Shown here: in pieces, positions 31,637-39,734 of the stretch
Numbering within the stretch: position 1 is the stretch's first letter
How the letters are laid out: every line of letters starts with the position of its first letter
DNA from: Spirochaetales bacterium
GTDB taxonomy: Bacteria > Spirochaetota > Spirochaetia > SZUA-6 > DRHE01
DNA: 56,725 nucleotides
Direction of reading: 5' to 3'
NCBI GenBank assembly: GCA_016935715.1
Contig: JAFGQJ010000221.1
Span: 1 to 56,725, forward strand
The notes under the pieces: model-generated
Database searches by the model: none
What the model was told of the DNA's origin: nothing
Seen by the model: the letters and a program-made list of their open reading frames with translations, nothing else
Position numbers and translations under genes: made by a program

Positions 31637-32056
31637 CTACCGGCGGACTTCCAGCTCTCCCTTCCAGTTGCCCACGCCGCCGAAGTCCAGAACGTTGGTG
31701 AAGCCGAGATTCTCGAGGGTATCGGCGGCGGCCGCCGAGCGGCTGCCGGAGCGGCAGTAGACGATGATCCTGGCGGAGCGATCTTCGGTTGGAAGTTTGT
31801 CCGCGATCACGTCATAGGGGATGTTGATCGCCGAGGGGATGGCTCCGGAGTTGTACTCCCCTTCACTGCGCACGTCCACCAGAAAGGTAGCGGGATCCCC
31901 CGATGCGATGATCTCCGCCAATCTGTCCGAGGTCAACGGTTCGGTGGCCGCAGCCGGTGCGCCGCTCTCCCGGATCAGCCGCTCTTTTCCACCCCCTGCC
32001 AAGATGAGGGCCCCTGGGACTGATAATATTACCAAAATAATAAGAATTGTTTTCAT
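31637..32056 (-). CDS. Exported rhodanese-domain protein
   Basis: A 139-residue single-domain rhodanese with a signal peptide (residues 1-20, TILIILVILSVPGALILAG). The catalytic loop is YCRSGSRSA with the active cysteine in YCRSG, and DVRSEGEY is the typical first motif. It probably handles sulfane sulfur outside the cytoplasm. There is no lipobox cysteine after the hydrophobic segment. The ATG at 32056 lacks a good ribosome-binding site. It follows the exported nitrilase on the same strand after 38 bases, suggesting one transcript. Confidence 0.85.
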   Translation of the reverse strand: MKTILIILVILSVPGALILAGGGKERLIRESGAPAAATEPLTSDRLAEIIASGDPATFLVDVRSEGEYNSGAIPSAINIPYDVIADKLPTEDRSARIIVYCRSGSRSAAAADTLENLGFTNVLDFGGVGNWKGELEVRR

Positions 32057-32094
32057 GAAAAAAAGATAATCATGAACGGTCGGGGAGGCAAATC

Positions 32095-33084
32095 TCACCG
32101 CCCTCGCCCGTCGATGGAGACGAACAGGATCTCCTCTTCCGCAGCGGAGTCCGCGATCGCCACGTAGCGGGTGCCCTCCGCCGGGTCGAAGAATGCCAGG
32201 GAGCTCCGCCCCTCCCAGAGCATGTCCAGCAGCGACCCGGTCAGACAAACCGTCAGCCCGTAGGGGATGCCGCCCTCACTGATGCGCGCCGGCACGGCCC
32301 GGAGAAACCTTTCCCGTTCCTCCGGGGTAAAGGCGGTCCCGTTGGCCTTGATGTCGATCCAGAGATCCACTCCGGAATGCACCTCGAGCCAGGCGGGGAA
32401 GAAGGTGTCCCGGCAGATGGTGATGCCCACCCGGTACCCCTGCAGCTCGACCGGCCTGGCCTGCTCCAGGGATCCCGCCGACATCCCCAACAGCCGCTGC
32501 TCGAAAGGCGTCAGGTAGACCTTGTCCTGGGTGTAGGCAATCAGGCCGTTCTCATCGTACATCACGAGCCGGTTCACCAGCGCCGCCTGCTCCATTCCGC
32601 TGCAGGCGAAATACGTGCCCGCGATGATGGACACCGCGTATCGCCGGGCCAGGGCTGCGAATATCTCCTCCATCGCCCGCTGCACGAGACCGGAGTTGAC
32701 CAGAAAAAGGTCCCGGTAACCGTCGATCAGGGGATCCAGCTCGCTGATGCGCGCAAGCCCCTCTTCCGCGCTTGCGGAGGCCCTGATCAGCCCGTGATAG
32801 GGCACAAGAGCGAGGAAAACCGAGGTATACTCGGGAAAAACGATCAGATGCGGCTCATACTCCATGCAGCGCCTCACCAGTGTTTCGACGCGGGAGCGGA
32901 ACGCTTCGAAGGAAGCAAGGTCGGACTGGCGGATCTGCAGCTGCACGGCGGCGACGCGCAGAGCCTGAGGGGCCTTGGAATCGCGGGGCGGCCCGCTGCC
33001 CTCGGCCCGGGCATGTGGAGCCGAAGCGAAGCAGAGGAGGATAAAGAGTGCGGCGGGCAGGGCGATACGGTGCAACACCTTCAT
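32095..33084 (-). CDS. Exported carbon-nitrogen hydrolase (nitrilase superfamily)
   Basis: A 329-residue nitrilase-fold protein with a signal peptide (residues 1-25, IALPAALFILLCFASAPHARA). The catalytic triad is visible: Glu in VFPEYTS, Lys in TQDKVYLTPFE, and Cys in ITICRDTFFP. Such enzymes hydrolyse amides or nitriles, or transfer acyl groups; the substrate is unknown. Export is unusual for the family outside the membrane-bound Lnt group, and no extra membrane spans are seen. ATG at 33084 is 8 bases from AGGA; an ATG three codons upstream is possible. Confidence 0.87.
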   Translation of the reverse strand: MKVLHRIALPAALFILLCFASAPHARAEGSGPPRDSKAPQALRVAAVQLQIRQSDLASFEAFRSRVETLVRRCMEYEPHLIVFPEYTSVFLALVPYHGLIRASASAEEGLARISELDPLIDGYRDLFLVNSGLVQRAMEEIFAALARRYAVSIIAGTYFACSGMEQAALVNRLVMYDENGLIAYTQDKVYLTPFEQRLLGMSAGSLEQARPVELQGYRVGITICRDTFFPAWLEVHSGVDLWIDIKANGTAFTPEERERFLRAVPARISEGGIPYGLTVCLTGSLLDMLWEGRSSLAFFDPAEGTRYVAIADSAAEEEILFVSIDGRGR

Positions 33085-33207
33085 GAAATTCATCCTGAGA
33101 ATAGGCAATCCTCCCGGTCGTGTCAACGAATCCCGCCCTTCACGAATCCTCACGACTCACCTTGTCTTTCTCTTCACTCCAATGGTAGATTCATCGGCAT
33201 GGAAGCG

Positions 33208-34971
33208 ATGAAACGAACCGCCACCTGCGGACAGCTGAGCAGTGCCGACGTAGGCAAGACCGTAACTCTGAACGGGTGGGTGCACAGATACAGGGATTTC
33301 GGAACGATCAAGTTCATCGATCTGCGGGATCGCTACGGGCTCACCCAGGTGGTCGTGGACGCCGACGCCCCCGAGGAGTTGAAGGCTCTGGCGGCGGAGC
33401 TCAAATTCGAGTACACCATCGCCGTGGAGGGAGTGGTTCGCAGGCGCCCGGAGGACATGGTCAACCCCAAAATGCCCACCGGGGAGGTGGAGATCAAGGC
33501 CGAGAGAATGGTCATCCTGTCCAGCTCGGCCACCCTGCCGTTCATGATCGACGAGTCGAGCGAGGCGCGGGAAGAGCTGCGCTTCAAGTACCGCTTCCTG
33601 GATCTGCGCTCCTTCTCCATGCAGCGGAAAATCCGCCTGCGCAACGGCGTCGCCTACGCCGCCCGGGAGCACCTGATCGGTCAGGGCTTTTACGAGATAG
33701 AAACACCCACCCTGATACGCTCCACTCCCGAGGGAGCCCGGGATTTCCTGGTGCCCTCCCGTCTGCACAGGGGCAAATTCTACGCCCTTCCCCAATCCCC
33801 GCAGATCTACAAGCAGCTGCTGATGGTCTCCGGTTTCGACAGGTACTTCCAGATCGCCCGCTGTTTCAGGGACGAGGACGCCCGGGGGGATCGGCAGATC
33901 GAGCACACCCAGATCGACATGGAGATGAGCTTCGTCGGCAAGGAGGATATCTTCACGGTTATCGAGGGCATGATGGGCAACATCTTCCGCAAAACCATGG
34001 ATACGGAGCTTCCCCTGCCCTTTCCCCGGCTTTCCTACGACGAGGCCATGAACCGCTACGGCTCGGACAAGCCGGATCTGCGTTTTGCTCTGGAGCTGCA
34101 GGACTTTTCCGAGCTGGCCGGGCGCGGGGAGTTTCAGGTGTTTCGACAGGTGATCAGCGAAGGCGGCGTGGTAAAGGCCCTGGTCGCACCCGGCTGCGGC
34201 GATTATTCCCGGAAGCAGATCAGCGAGCTCGAGGAAACCGCCAGGGTGTACGGAGCGAAGGGACTGGCCTGGATGAAGGTTACAGGGGAGGGCCTGGAGG
34301 GGGGGATCTCCAAATTTTACGAATCCGTGCAGCGGGAGATCGTCGAGACTCTGGAAGCCGATCCGGGGGACCTGATCGTGGCGGTGGGAGCGGAGTGGAA
34401 GAAAACCTGCCTGTCCCTGGGGGCCGTGCGCTCCCAGCTGGGCAGACAGCTGGGTTTGGCGGATGCGAAAGCCTTCCGCTTCTGCTGGATCATCGACTTC
34501 CCCCTGTTCGAGTGGAACGAGGAAGAGAAAAAATGGGATCCCTCCCACCACCTGTTCACCATGCCCCAGGAGCGCTGCATCCCCGAGCTGGAGAAGGACC
34601 CGGGGGCGGTGAAGGGGGATCTGTACGATCTGGTCTGCAGCGGCACCGAGCTGGGGTCCGGCTCGATCAGGGTGCACGATCCGCAGCTTCAGAGCCGCAT
34701 CTTCGCGATCGTGGGGATGGGACAGGAGGAGGCCCGGCGGCGCTTCGGCTTTCTTCTCGACGCCTTCGAATACGGACCTCCGCCGCACGGAGGCATCGCT
34801 CTGGGACTGGACCGGCTGGTGATGCTGATGGCCGGGGAGCAGTCCATCCGGGAAGTGATCGCCTTTCCCAAGAACACGGCGGGACAGAGCCTCATGGACG
34901 ACTGTCCCGCCCGGGTGGATGCGCCCCAGCTGGCGGAGCTTCATATCCGCGTCACGGGAGAGGATGGCTGA
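33208..34971 (+). CDS. aspS: Aspartyl-tRNA synthetase, bacterial type
   Basis: A 587-residue class II synthetase. The OB-fold anticodon domain is at about residues 1-110 (GWVHRYRDFGTIKFIDLRDRYG). Motif 2 is FQIARCFRDEDARGDRQ, and QIDMEMSF is nearby. The GAD insertion domain follows at about 280-415, and motif 3 is GGIALGLDRLVML near the end. The bacterial-type length and GAD domain are diagnostic. An in-frame ATG at 33199 is an alternative start; 33208 gives the usual family N-terminus. The stop overlaps mutY by 8 bases. Confidence 0.96.
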   Translation: MKRTATCGQLSSADVGKTVTLNGWVHRYRDFGTIKFIDLRDRYGLTQVVVDADAPEELKALAAELKFEYTIAVEGVVRRRPEDMVNPKMPTGEVEIKAERMVILSSSATLPFMIDESSEAREELRFKYRFLDLRSFSMQRKIRLRNGVAYAAREHLIGQGFYEIETPTLIRSTPEGARDFLVPSRLHRGKFYALPQSPQIYKQLLMVSGFDRYFQIARCFRDEDARGDRQIEHTQIDMEMSFVGKEDIFTVIEGMMGNIFRKTMDTELPLPFPRLSYDEAMNRYGSDKPDLRFALELQDFSELAGRGEFQVFRQVISEGGVVKALVAPGCGDYSRKQISELEETARVYGAKGLAWMKVTGEGLEGGISKFYESVQREIVETLEADPGDLIVAVGAEWKKTCLSLGAVRSQLGRQLGLADAKAFRFCWIIDFPLFEWNEEEKKWDPSHHLFTMPQERCIPELEKDPGAVKGDLYDLVCSGTELGSGSIRVHDPQLQSRIFAIVGMGQEEARRRFGFLLDAFEYGPPPHGGIALGLDRLVMLMAGEQSIREVIAFPKNTAGQSLMDDCPARVDAPQLAELHIRVTGEDG

Positions 34972-36181
34972 TCGCCCGGTCGACCCGGAACATCCGTTTT
35001 CCGGTATCCGCTTCCCCGAGCTGAGCCACCGCCTGCTGGCCTGGTTTTTCCGCAACAAGCGGGAATTGCCCTGGAGAGAGGAGCACGATCCCTACCGCAT
35101 CTGGATCAGCGAGGTGATGCTGCAGCAGACCCGCAGCGAAACCGCCTCAGATTACTACCGACGCTGGCTCAGCCGCTTTCCCACAGTCGAATCCCTGGCC
35201 CGGGCCGACCAGGAGGAGGTGCTCAAGATCTGGGAGGGTCTGGGCTACTACGGGCGAGCCCGCAACCTGCACCGTTCGGCCCGGATCATCGCGGACAGCT
35301 GGGGCGGAGTGTTTCCTGAAACGGAGGAGCTCATCCGCTCGCTCCCGGGAGTGGGAGAGTACACGGCCGCGGCCGTGCTGAGCATCGCCTTCGCCAAACC
35401 CCTGGGGGTGGTGGATGGAAATGTGCTGCGCGTGGTGTCCCGCCTGCTGGCCGACGGCGAAGCTTCCGGGCACGGCCCACCCGGGATCAAGCCCGCAAAC
35501 CTCGGACAACCGAAAAAGCGGGCCCGCGCCCTGGTAGAGGCGAGTTTTTTGCACTACCATCCGGGATGGATCAATCAGGCCTGGATGGAGCTCGGAGCGC
35601 TGGTTTGTCTGCCCAAGCCCCGCTGTCCCCAGTGTCCGCTGAGCTACACCTGCCGGGCGTACAGGGAGGAAAGGATCGATGCGTTTCCACCCAGGCTTCC
35701 ATCCCGGCCGCTTCCTATCCGCGCCGGGAGCCTGCTTCTCCTGCTTCCCGCAGCCGCCCCGGTCCTGATGCGCCGGGATCGGGAGGTCGAGCCCGGTGGC
35801 CTCATGGGCGAAACACATCTCCCGAGCATCGGGGCACTGCTGCGGCGTCACGACCTGCCCCTCCTTCTGGTCCGGCGGGCGGACAGCGGTCTTCTGGGCG
35901 GTCTTTGGGAGCTTCCCAACTACCCCGCGCGGGGCTCGGAACTGGCGGAACAACTGGCCCGGCTGTCCATTCAGCCCCTCCTGGACACCGGGACGGAGGT
36001 CCGTCATCGCTATTCCCACTTCGAGATCCGCTTTCGATTGATCGTGGCCGTATTCACAGATCAGCGCAGGCTCGACTCCTGGACGGAGCAGCGCTGGGTC
36101 CTCCCTGCGGAGCTTGACAGCTACCCCCGGCCGAAAGTCCACATCGAAGCGATGCGGCTGCTGGGGCTTGTCGGGGATTGA
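34964..36181 (+). CDS. mutY: A/G-specific adenine DNA glycosylase
   Basis: A 405-residue base-excision-repair enzyme that removes adenine opposite 8-oxoguanine. The catalytic Glu is in QQTRSE (about residue 50), the helix-hairpin-helix is LPGVGEYTAAAV (about 127-138), and the catalytic Asp is in GVVDGNV. The iron-sulfur cluster ligands follow the pattern C-x6-C-x2-C-x5-C (CLPKPRCPQCPLSYTC). A C-terminal NUDIX-like domain for 8-oxoG recognition runs from about 250, with an enlarged segment near 255-300. It is coupled to aspS by an 8-base overlap. Confidence 0.93.
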   Translation: MADRPVDPEHPFSGIRFPELSHRLLAWFFRNKRELPWREEHDPYRIWISEVMLQQTRSETASDYYRRWLSRFPTVESLARADQEEVLKIWEGLGYYGRARNLHRSARIIADSWGGVFPETEELIRSLPGVGEYTAAAVLSIAFAKPLGVVDGNVLRVVSRLLADGEASGHGPPGIKPANLGQPKKRARALVEASFLHYHPGWINQAWMELGALVCLPKPRCPQCPLSYTCRAYREERIDAFPPRLPSRPLPIRAGSLLLLLPAAAPVLMRRDREVEPGGLMGETHLPSIGALLRRHDLPLLLVRRADSGLLGGLWELPNYPARGSELAEQLARLSIQPLLDTGTEVRHRYSHFEIRFRLIVAVFTDQRRLDSWTEQRWVLPAELDSYPRPKVHIEAMRLLGLVGD

Positions 36182-36200
36182 ACGCAGGAGCTTCGATCGG

Positions 36201-36220
36201 CCCGGCGGAGCACCGCCGGG
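36201..36220. terminator. Strong GC hairpin between convergent genes
   Basis: A perfect 8-base-pair stem (CCCGGCGG/CCGCCGGG) with a 4-base loop lies between mutY and the convergent unknown gene. No T-tract follows on either strand, so termination could be hairpin-only or Rho-assisted. Confidence 0.45.
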
Positions 36221-36223
36221 CGC

Positions 36224-36694
36224 CTACTCCTGCAGAGGTTGGATGTCCAGAACCTCGGCCAGCTGCGCCGGCTCCAGGCGGAAGGGAGAGCCCTTGCCCT
36301 CGTAGAACCCGTGGGACCCGACCATGTGGATGTGCATGTCGGTGAAGGTGACTTCCCGGCCGAGCTTGGTGTTGCGTACAACCGTGTTGGTCTTCGGAAA
36401 GATACCGGGGTCCCCGAAGGGACAGGGGAGCTTGCCCCGAACGCTGATCACCCGAACCTCGTAGTGGGGCTCGACGTTGATGAACTCCCCCAGGCCGCGC
36501 ATGCCCGCATCCCGCAATTCGATCATGCGATCGGCGATCTGCCGATGGGTCAGATCCATCCGCTTGACCGCCTCGTCGTCTTCGATCAGGATGTCGATCA
36601 GCTTCCGCCGGTCCGCACCCAGGAAACCGTCCCGGGTATAGATTCCGGGCTGCATCTTTTCCTGGATGCGCTCCATCTGTACAGTCTGTTTCAT
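36224..36694 (-). CDS. Unrecognised 156-residue protein at the end of the nqr operon
   Basis: I do not recognise this soluble protein. It has a charged helical N-terminus (IDILIEDDEAVKRMDLTHRQIADRM), then a beta-rich half with HYEVRVISVRGKLPCPFGDPG and TFTDMHIHMVGSHGFYEGKG. The HIHMVGSH stretch is histidine-rich and might bind a metal. There are no membrane spans or signal peptide. It starts 14 bases after nqrF with a GGGGGAGAC ribosome-binding site, so it is very probably part of the nqr operon. A role in assembly or regulation of the complex is conjecture. It is not LuxS, whose HTxEH motif is absent. Confidence 0.85.
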   Translation of the reverse strand: MKQTVQMERIQEKMQPGIYTRDGFLGADRRKLIDILIEDDEAVKRMDLTHRQIADRMIELRDAGMRGLGEFINVEPHYEVRVISVRGKLPCPFGDPGIFPKTNTVVRNTKLGREVTFTDMHIHMVGSHGFYEGKGSPFRLEPAQLAEVLDIQPLQE

Positions 36695-36708
36695 TCCTGT
36701 CTCCCCCG

Positions 36709-37812
36709 TCAGGCGAACTTGTCGTAGAAGATATGCTCCTCCGGCAGCCCCTTCTTGGCAAGCACCATTACGCTGGCGTCGATCATTCCGGGGCTTCCGC
36801 ACAGGTAGGCTTCCAGGTTGTTGCCGTCCTTCAAATGCCTGTCCAGCACCTCGGTGATCAGTCCCTTCTCCCCGCTCCAGTTTTCCCCTTCTCCGGGAGC
36901 GGACAGGGCGGGAACGAAGGTGAAGCGGGGAAGCCGCTGTTCCAGATCCCGCATCTCATCCAGCAGGAACAGGTCCCGGGTTGTGCGGGCGCCGAAGAAG
37001 TAGGTGGCTTTGCGGTCGATTCCCTTCTCCGCCATGTCGAGGAGCATCGACTTGATCGGTGCCATCCCGGAGCCGCCGGCGATGAACACGATCTCGGCAT
37101 CGGTATCCCTCAGGAAGAACTCCCCGTAGGGGCCGTTGATCGTGACCTCGTCCCCCTCTTTCATGTACTGGAACACGTAGGTCGTGCAGATGCCGTTGGG
37201 AACCAGGCGGATCTCCAGCTCCACGATGTCCTTTCGCGACGGCACGGAGGAGCAGGAATAGGCCCGGTACACGCTCTCCGAGGACAGCTCGTACTCGGGG
37301 GTCTGGAACTGGATGTACTGGCCGGCACGGAACTTGATTTCCGCCGGTTCGATGAGCTTGAGTGTAACCTCCTTGATGTCGTAGGTCAGATCGCGAATCC
37401 GTTCGACCCGTGTCCTGTACTCCTTGACATTGAACAGCTCCTCCGGGATCTCGATGGCCAGGTCCTTCTTGGCCTTGATCTGGCAGGACAGACGTATGTT
37501 CTGTTTCTTCTCCTCCTCGGTGATCCAGGGCAGCTCGGTGGCGACGTAGTCGCCGATATCGGAAACCACCTTGACCTTGCAGAATCCGCAGGATCCCCGC
37601 CCGCCGCAGGCCGAGGGGATGAACAGCTTCTCCCCCATCAGGGTCGCCAGCAGCGGCTTACCGCCTTCCACGGTCATTTCCTTCTCGTCATTGATGGTGA
37701 TCTTCACCTCTCCATAGTTGCCCACGGTCAGGTCCGCGATCACCATGAGCACCGCCAGGAACGTGGCCAGGCTGCACATCGCGATAACAGCGATCAGGAA
37801 TGAACTCAGCAT
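36709..37812 (-). CDS. nqrF: Na+-translocating NADH:quinone reductase, subunit F
   Basis: A 367-residue electron-entry subunit. One N-terminal span (about 5-27) anchors it. A 2Fe-2S ferredoxin domain follows with CGGRGSCGFC and a fourth cysteine in LSCQIKAK. An FAD-binding domain has RAYSCSSVP, and an NADH-binding domain has IAGGSGMAPI and CGSPGMI near the C-terminus. It takes electrons from NADH and passes them to the membrane subunits. It is the last recognised nqr gene of the cluster. Confidence 0.95.
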   Translation of the reverse strand: MLSSFLIAVIAMCSLATFLAVLMVIADLTVGNYGEVKITINDEKEMTVEGGKPLLATLMGEKLFIPSACGGRGSCGFCKVKVVSDIGDYVATELPWITEEEKKQNIRLSCQIKAKKDLAIEIPEELFNVKEYRTRVERIRDLTYDIKEVTLKLIEPAEIKFRAGQYIQFQTPEYELSSESVYRAYSCSSVPSRKDIVELEIRLVPNGICTTYVFQYMKEGDEVTINGPYGEFFLRDTDAEIVFIAGGSGMAPIKSMLLDMAEKGIDRKATYFFGARTTRDLFLLDEMRDLEQRLPRFTFVPALSAPGEGENWSGEKGLITEVLDRHLKDGNNLEAYLCGSPGMIDASVMVLAKKGLPEEHIFYDKFA

Positions 37813-37831
37813 GGGAACCCCTCTTCAGCTT

Positions 37832-38428
37832 CTAGGTGATGGTGATCATCCCGGCAAAGCCCATGAAAGCCAGGGCCATGATTCCGGCGATGACCAGCGT
37901 GATCCCGGCTCCGGTCAACCCGAAGGGAACCTTGGAGCGGATGTTCAGCTTCATCCGGATCCCCGCCATGGCGATGATCGCGAGGGCCCAGCCGATGCCG
38001 CTGCCCGCTCCGTAGGCGAGCCCGGATACAAAAGTGTATTCCCGGATTACCATGAAAAGGCTGGCGCCCAGGATCGCGCAGTTCACCGTGATCAGGGGAA
38101 GGAAGATCCCCAAGGCGGAATACAGGGCGTCGGACAGGCGCTCGATCACCATCTCCACCAGCTGCACGAAGGCGGCGATGACGACGATGAAGGCGATGAA
38201 GCGCAGGTACACGATGTCGTAGGGCACCAGGATGTAGTAGTAGACCAGCCAGTTGATCACGCTGGTACAGGTCATCACGAATATGACGGCCATGCCCAGG
38301 CCGACGGAGGTCTTGATCTCCTTGGACACGGCCAGGAAGGAGCACATCCCGAGATAGTTGGTCAGCAGGATGTTGTTGGTGAAGATCGCGGCGAAGAACA
38401 CGCCGAAGGCGAACAACCCTTCGTTCAT
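37832..38428 (-). CDS. nqrE: Na+-translocating NADH:quinone reductase, subunit E
   Basis: A 198-residue membrane protein with six predicted spans. The family phrases NILLTNYLGMCSFLAVS (about 19-35) and ALGIFLPLITVNCAILGASLF (about 91-111) are diagnostic, with a cysteine in each half that shares an intramembrane iron-sulfur centre with NqrD. The start overlaps the nqrD stop as ATGA. NqrE and RnfA are homologous; the neighbouring nqrF decides for Nqr. Confidence 0.95.
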   Translation of the reverse strand: MNEGLFAFGVFFAAIFTNNILLTNYLGMCSFLAVSKEIKTSVGLGMAVIFVMTCTSVINWLVYYYILVPYDIVYLRFIAFIVVIAAFVQLVEMVIERLSDALYSALGIFLPLITVNCAILGASLFMVIREYTFVSGLAYGAGSGIGWALAIIAMAGIRMKLNIRSKVPFGLTGAGITLVIAGIMALAFMGFAGMITIT

Positions 38429-39096
38429 GACTTACCTCCTGCCGATGCGGGCTGTGGCGATGCCGCAGGCGCCGTCTGGGGCGCAGGCGCCGCCTCCTTC
38501 TCCTTCATGAAGCTGCCCTTCACCACCCAGATGAACAGGGCCAGCATGAAGAATGCCCCCGGAGCCATGATCATGATGTTCCAGTTGGTCCACCAGTCTC
38601 CCAGAACGCGGAACCCCCAGATCGAGCCGGTGCCGAGCAGCTCCCGCAGGAAAGCGATGATCAGCAGCACGTAGCTGTATCCCAACCCGGAGCTCAGCCC
38701 GTCCACGAGGGAAAGTCCCGGCGGATTGGACAGGGCGAAAGCCTCCGCGCGGCCCATGATGATGCAGTTGGTGATGATCAGCCCCACGTAGGGTCCCAGT
38801 TGCCTCGAGATATCGGGAATGAAGGCCTTCAGCACCACGTCCACGATGATCACGTATGCGGCGATGATCAGGGTCTCCACCATCATGCGGATCCGCGCCG
38901 GAATGTAGTTGCGCAGGATGCTGACCGTCAGGTTGGACAGCCCGGTCACGAAAACGAGCCCCGCGCACATGACCACGGTGTTCCTCAGCACGTTGGTCAC
39001 GGCCAGGGTGGAGCAGATCCCCAATATCTGGACGAAAACCGGATTGTTGATCCCGATGTTCTCTTTGACGACCTGTCTGTATTTGTAGCTCTTCAT
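38425..39096 (-). CDS. nqrD: Na+-translocating NADH:quinone reductase, subunit D
   Basis: A 223-residue membrane protein with six spans. Motifs are NPVFVQILGICSTLAVTN (about 18-35) and GLIITNCIIMGRAEAFA (about 104-120), with the paired cysteines of the intramembrane cluster. The last 25 residues form an Ala/Pro/Gln-rich tail (AAPAPQTAPAASPQPASAG) that is not part of the usual fold and resembles a flexible linker. nqrE overlaps its end by 4 bases. Confidence 0.94.
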   Translation of the reverse strand: MKSYKYRQVVKENIGINNPVFVQILGICSTLAVTNVLRNTVVMCAGLVFVTGLSNLTVSILRNYIPARIRMMVETLIIAAYVIIVDVVLKAFIPDISRQLGPYVGLIITNCIIMGRAEAFALSNPPGLSLVDGLSSGLGYSYVLLIIAFLRELLGTGSIWGFRVLGDWWTNWNIMIMAPGAFFMLALFIWVVKGSFMKEKEAAPAPQTAPAASPQPASAGGKS

Positions 39097-39104
39097 GGCC
39101 TCTC

Positions 39105-39734
39105 CTACCGGGATTCCTCGATGGCCTGCTCGGCCCTGGCCAGGCGCTCGTTCAATATGGACCTGACCGCAAGGGTGGTGTTGGTCGCGCCGGTGATGGC
39201 CTGGAACTCCTGATCCCCTGCCGGCTCTCCCTCCGGAACCACGGACAGGGGCCAGCGTTTGCCTCGGAACTGTTCCTTGAACCAGCTTTCGGTGATCCGT
39301 CCTCCCAGGCCGGGAGTTTCGTTCTGCTTGATGAACTCGATGCCGGTCAGGGTCTTCAGGTCCTCTTCCACCCCCACGACCGACTCGATTTCACCCCACA
39401 GCCCGGCACCCAGGACCGGCAAAACGTAGCTCTGCAGCTCCCCGTCCGGGGAATCGAGGATCTCGTAGTACAGAACGTTTCCCTCCTGGTCTTCCACCTC
39501 CCGTACCCGTTCCTGGTACAGGGCGTCCGCCTGGATCCCGGTCTGGGGCACTTCCAGGCCGGCCACGTACAGCACGGCCCGCTTGACCACGAGAGAATCA
39601 TTGAGGCGGATCGTGTCCCGGGTCAGGACGTAGATCAGGGAGAGAACCGAGATGAAGAGGAGGGTTATGGCGAACATGAAAAAAATCGTAAACAGGCTGC
39701 GGCGCAGCTTGCCCGGTTTCTTGGTCTGGCTCAT
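39105..39734 (-). CDS. nqrC: Na+-translocating NADH:quinone reductase, subunit C
   Basis: A 209-residue protein with one N-terminal span (about 14-38) and a periplasmic FMN-binding domain. The covalent flavin site is TGATNT near residues 180-186, and ETPGLGGRITE is the other family motif. The threonine that carries FMN is present. The gene is shorter than the classical NqrC of about 260 residues. Its start overlaps nqrB as ATGA. Confidence 0.93.
   Translation of the reverse strand: MSQTKKPGKLRRSLFTIFFMFAITLLFISVLSLIYVLTRDTIRLNDSLVVKRAVLYVAGLEVPQTGIQADALYQERVREVEDQEGNVLYYEILDSPDGELQSYVLPVLGAGLWGEIESVVGVEEDLKTLTGIEFIKQNETPGLGGRITESWFKEQFRGKRWPLSVVPEGEPAGDQEFQAITGATNTTLAVRSILNERLARAEQAIEESR

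Noticed and set aside
33157..35058. A 633-codon open frame on the minus strand
   Set aside because: It is antisense to aspS and the start of mutY, with no motif and biased composition.
36224..36694. LuxS (S-ribosylhomocysteine lyase)
   Set aside because: The size and histidines suggested it, but the HTxEH metal motif and the rest of the family sequence are absent.
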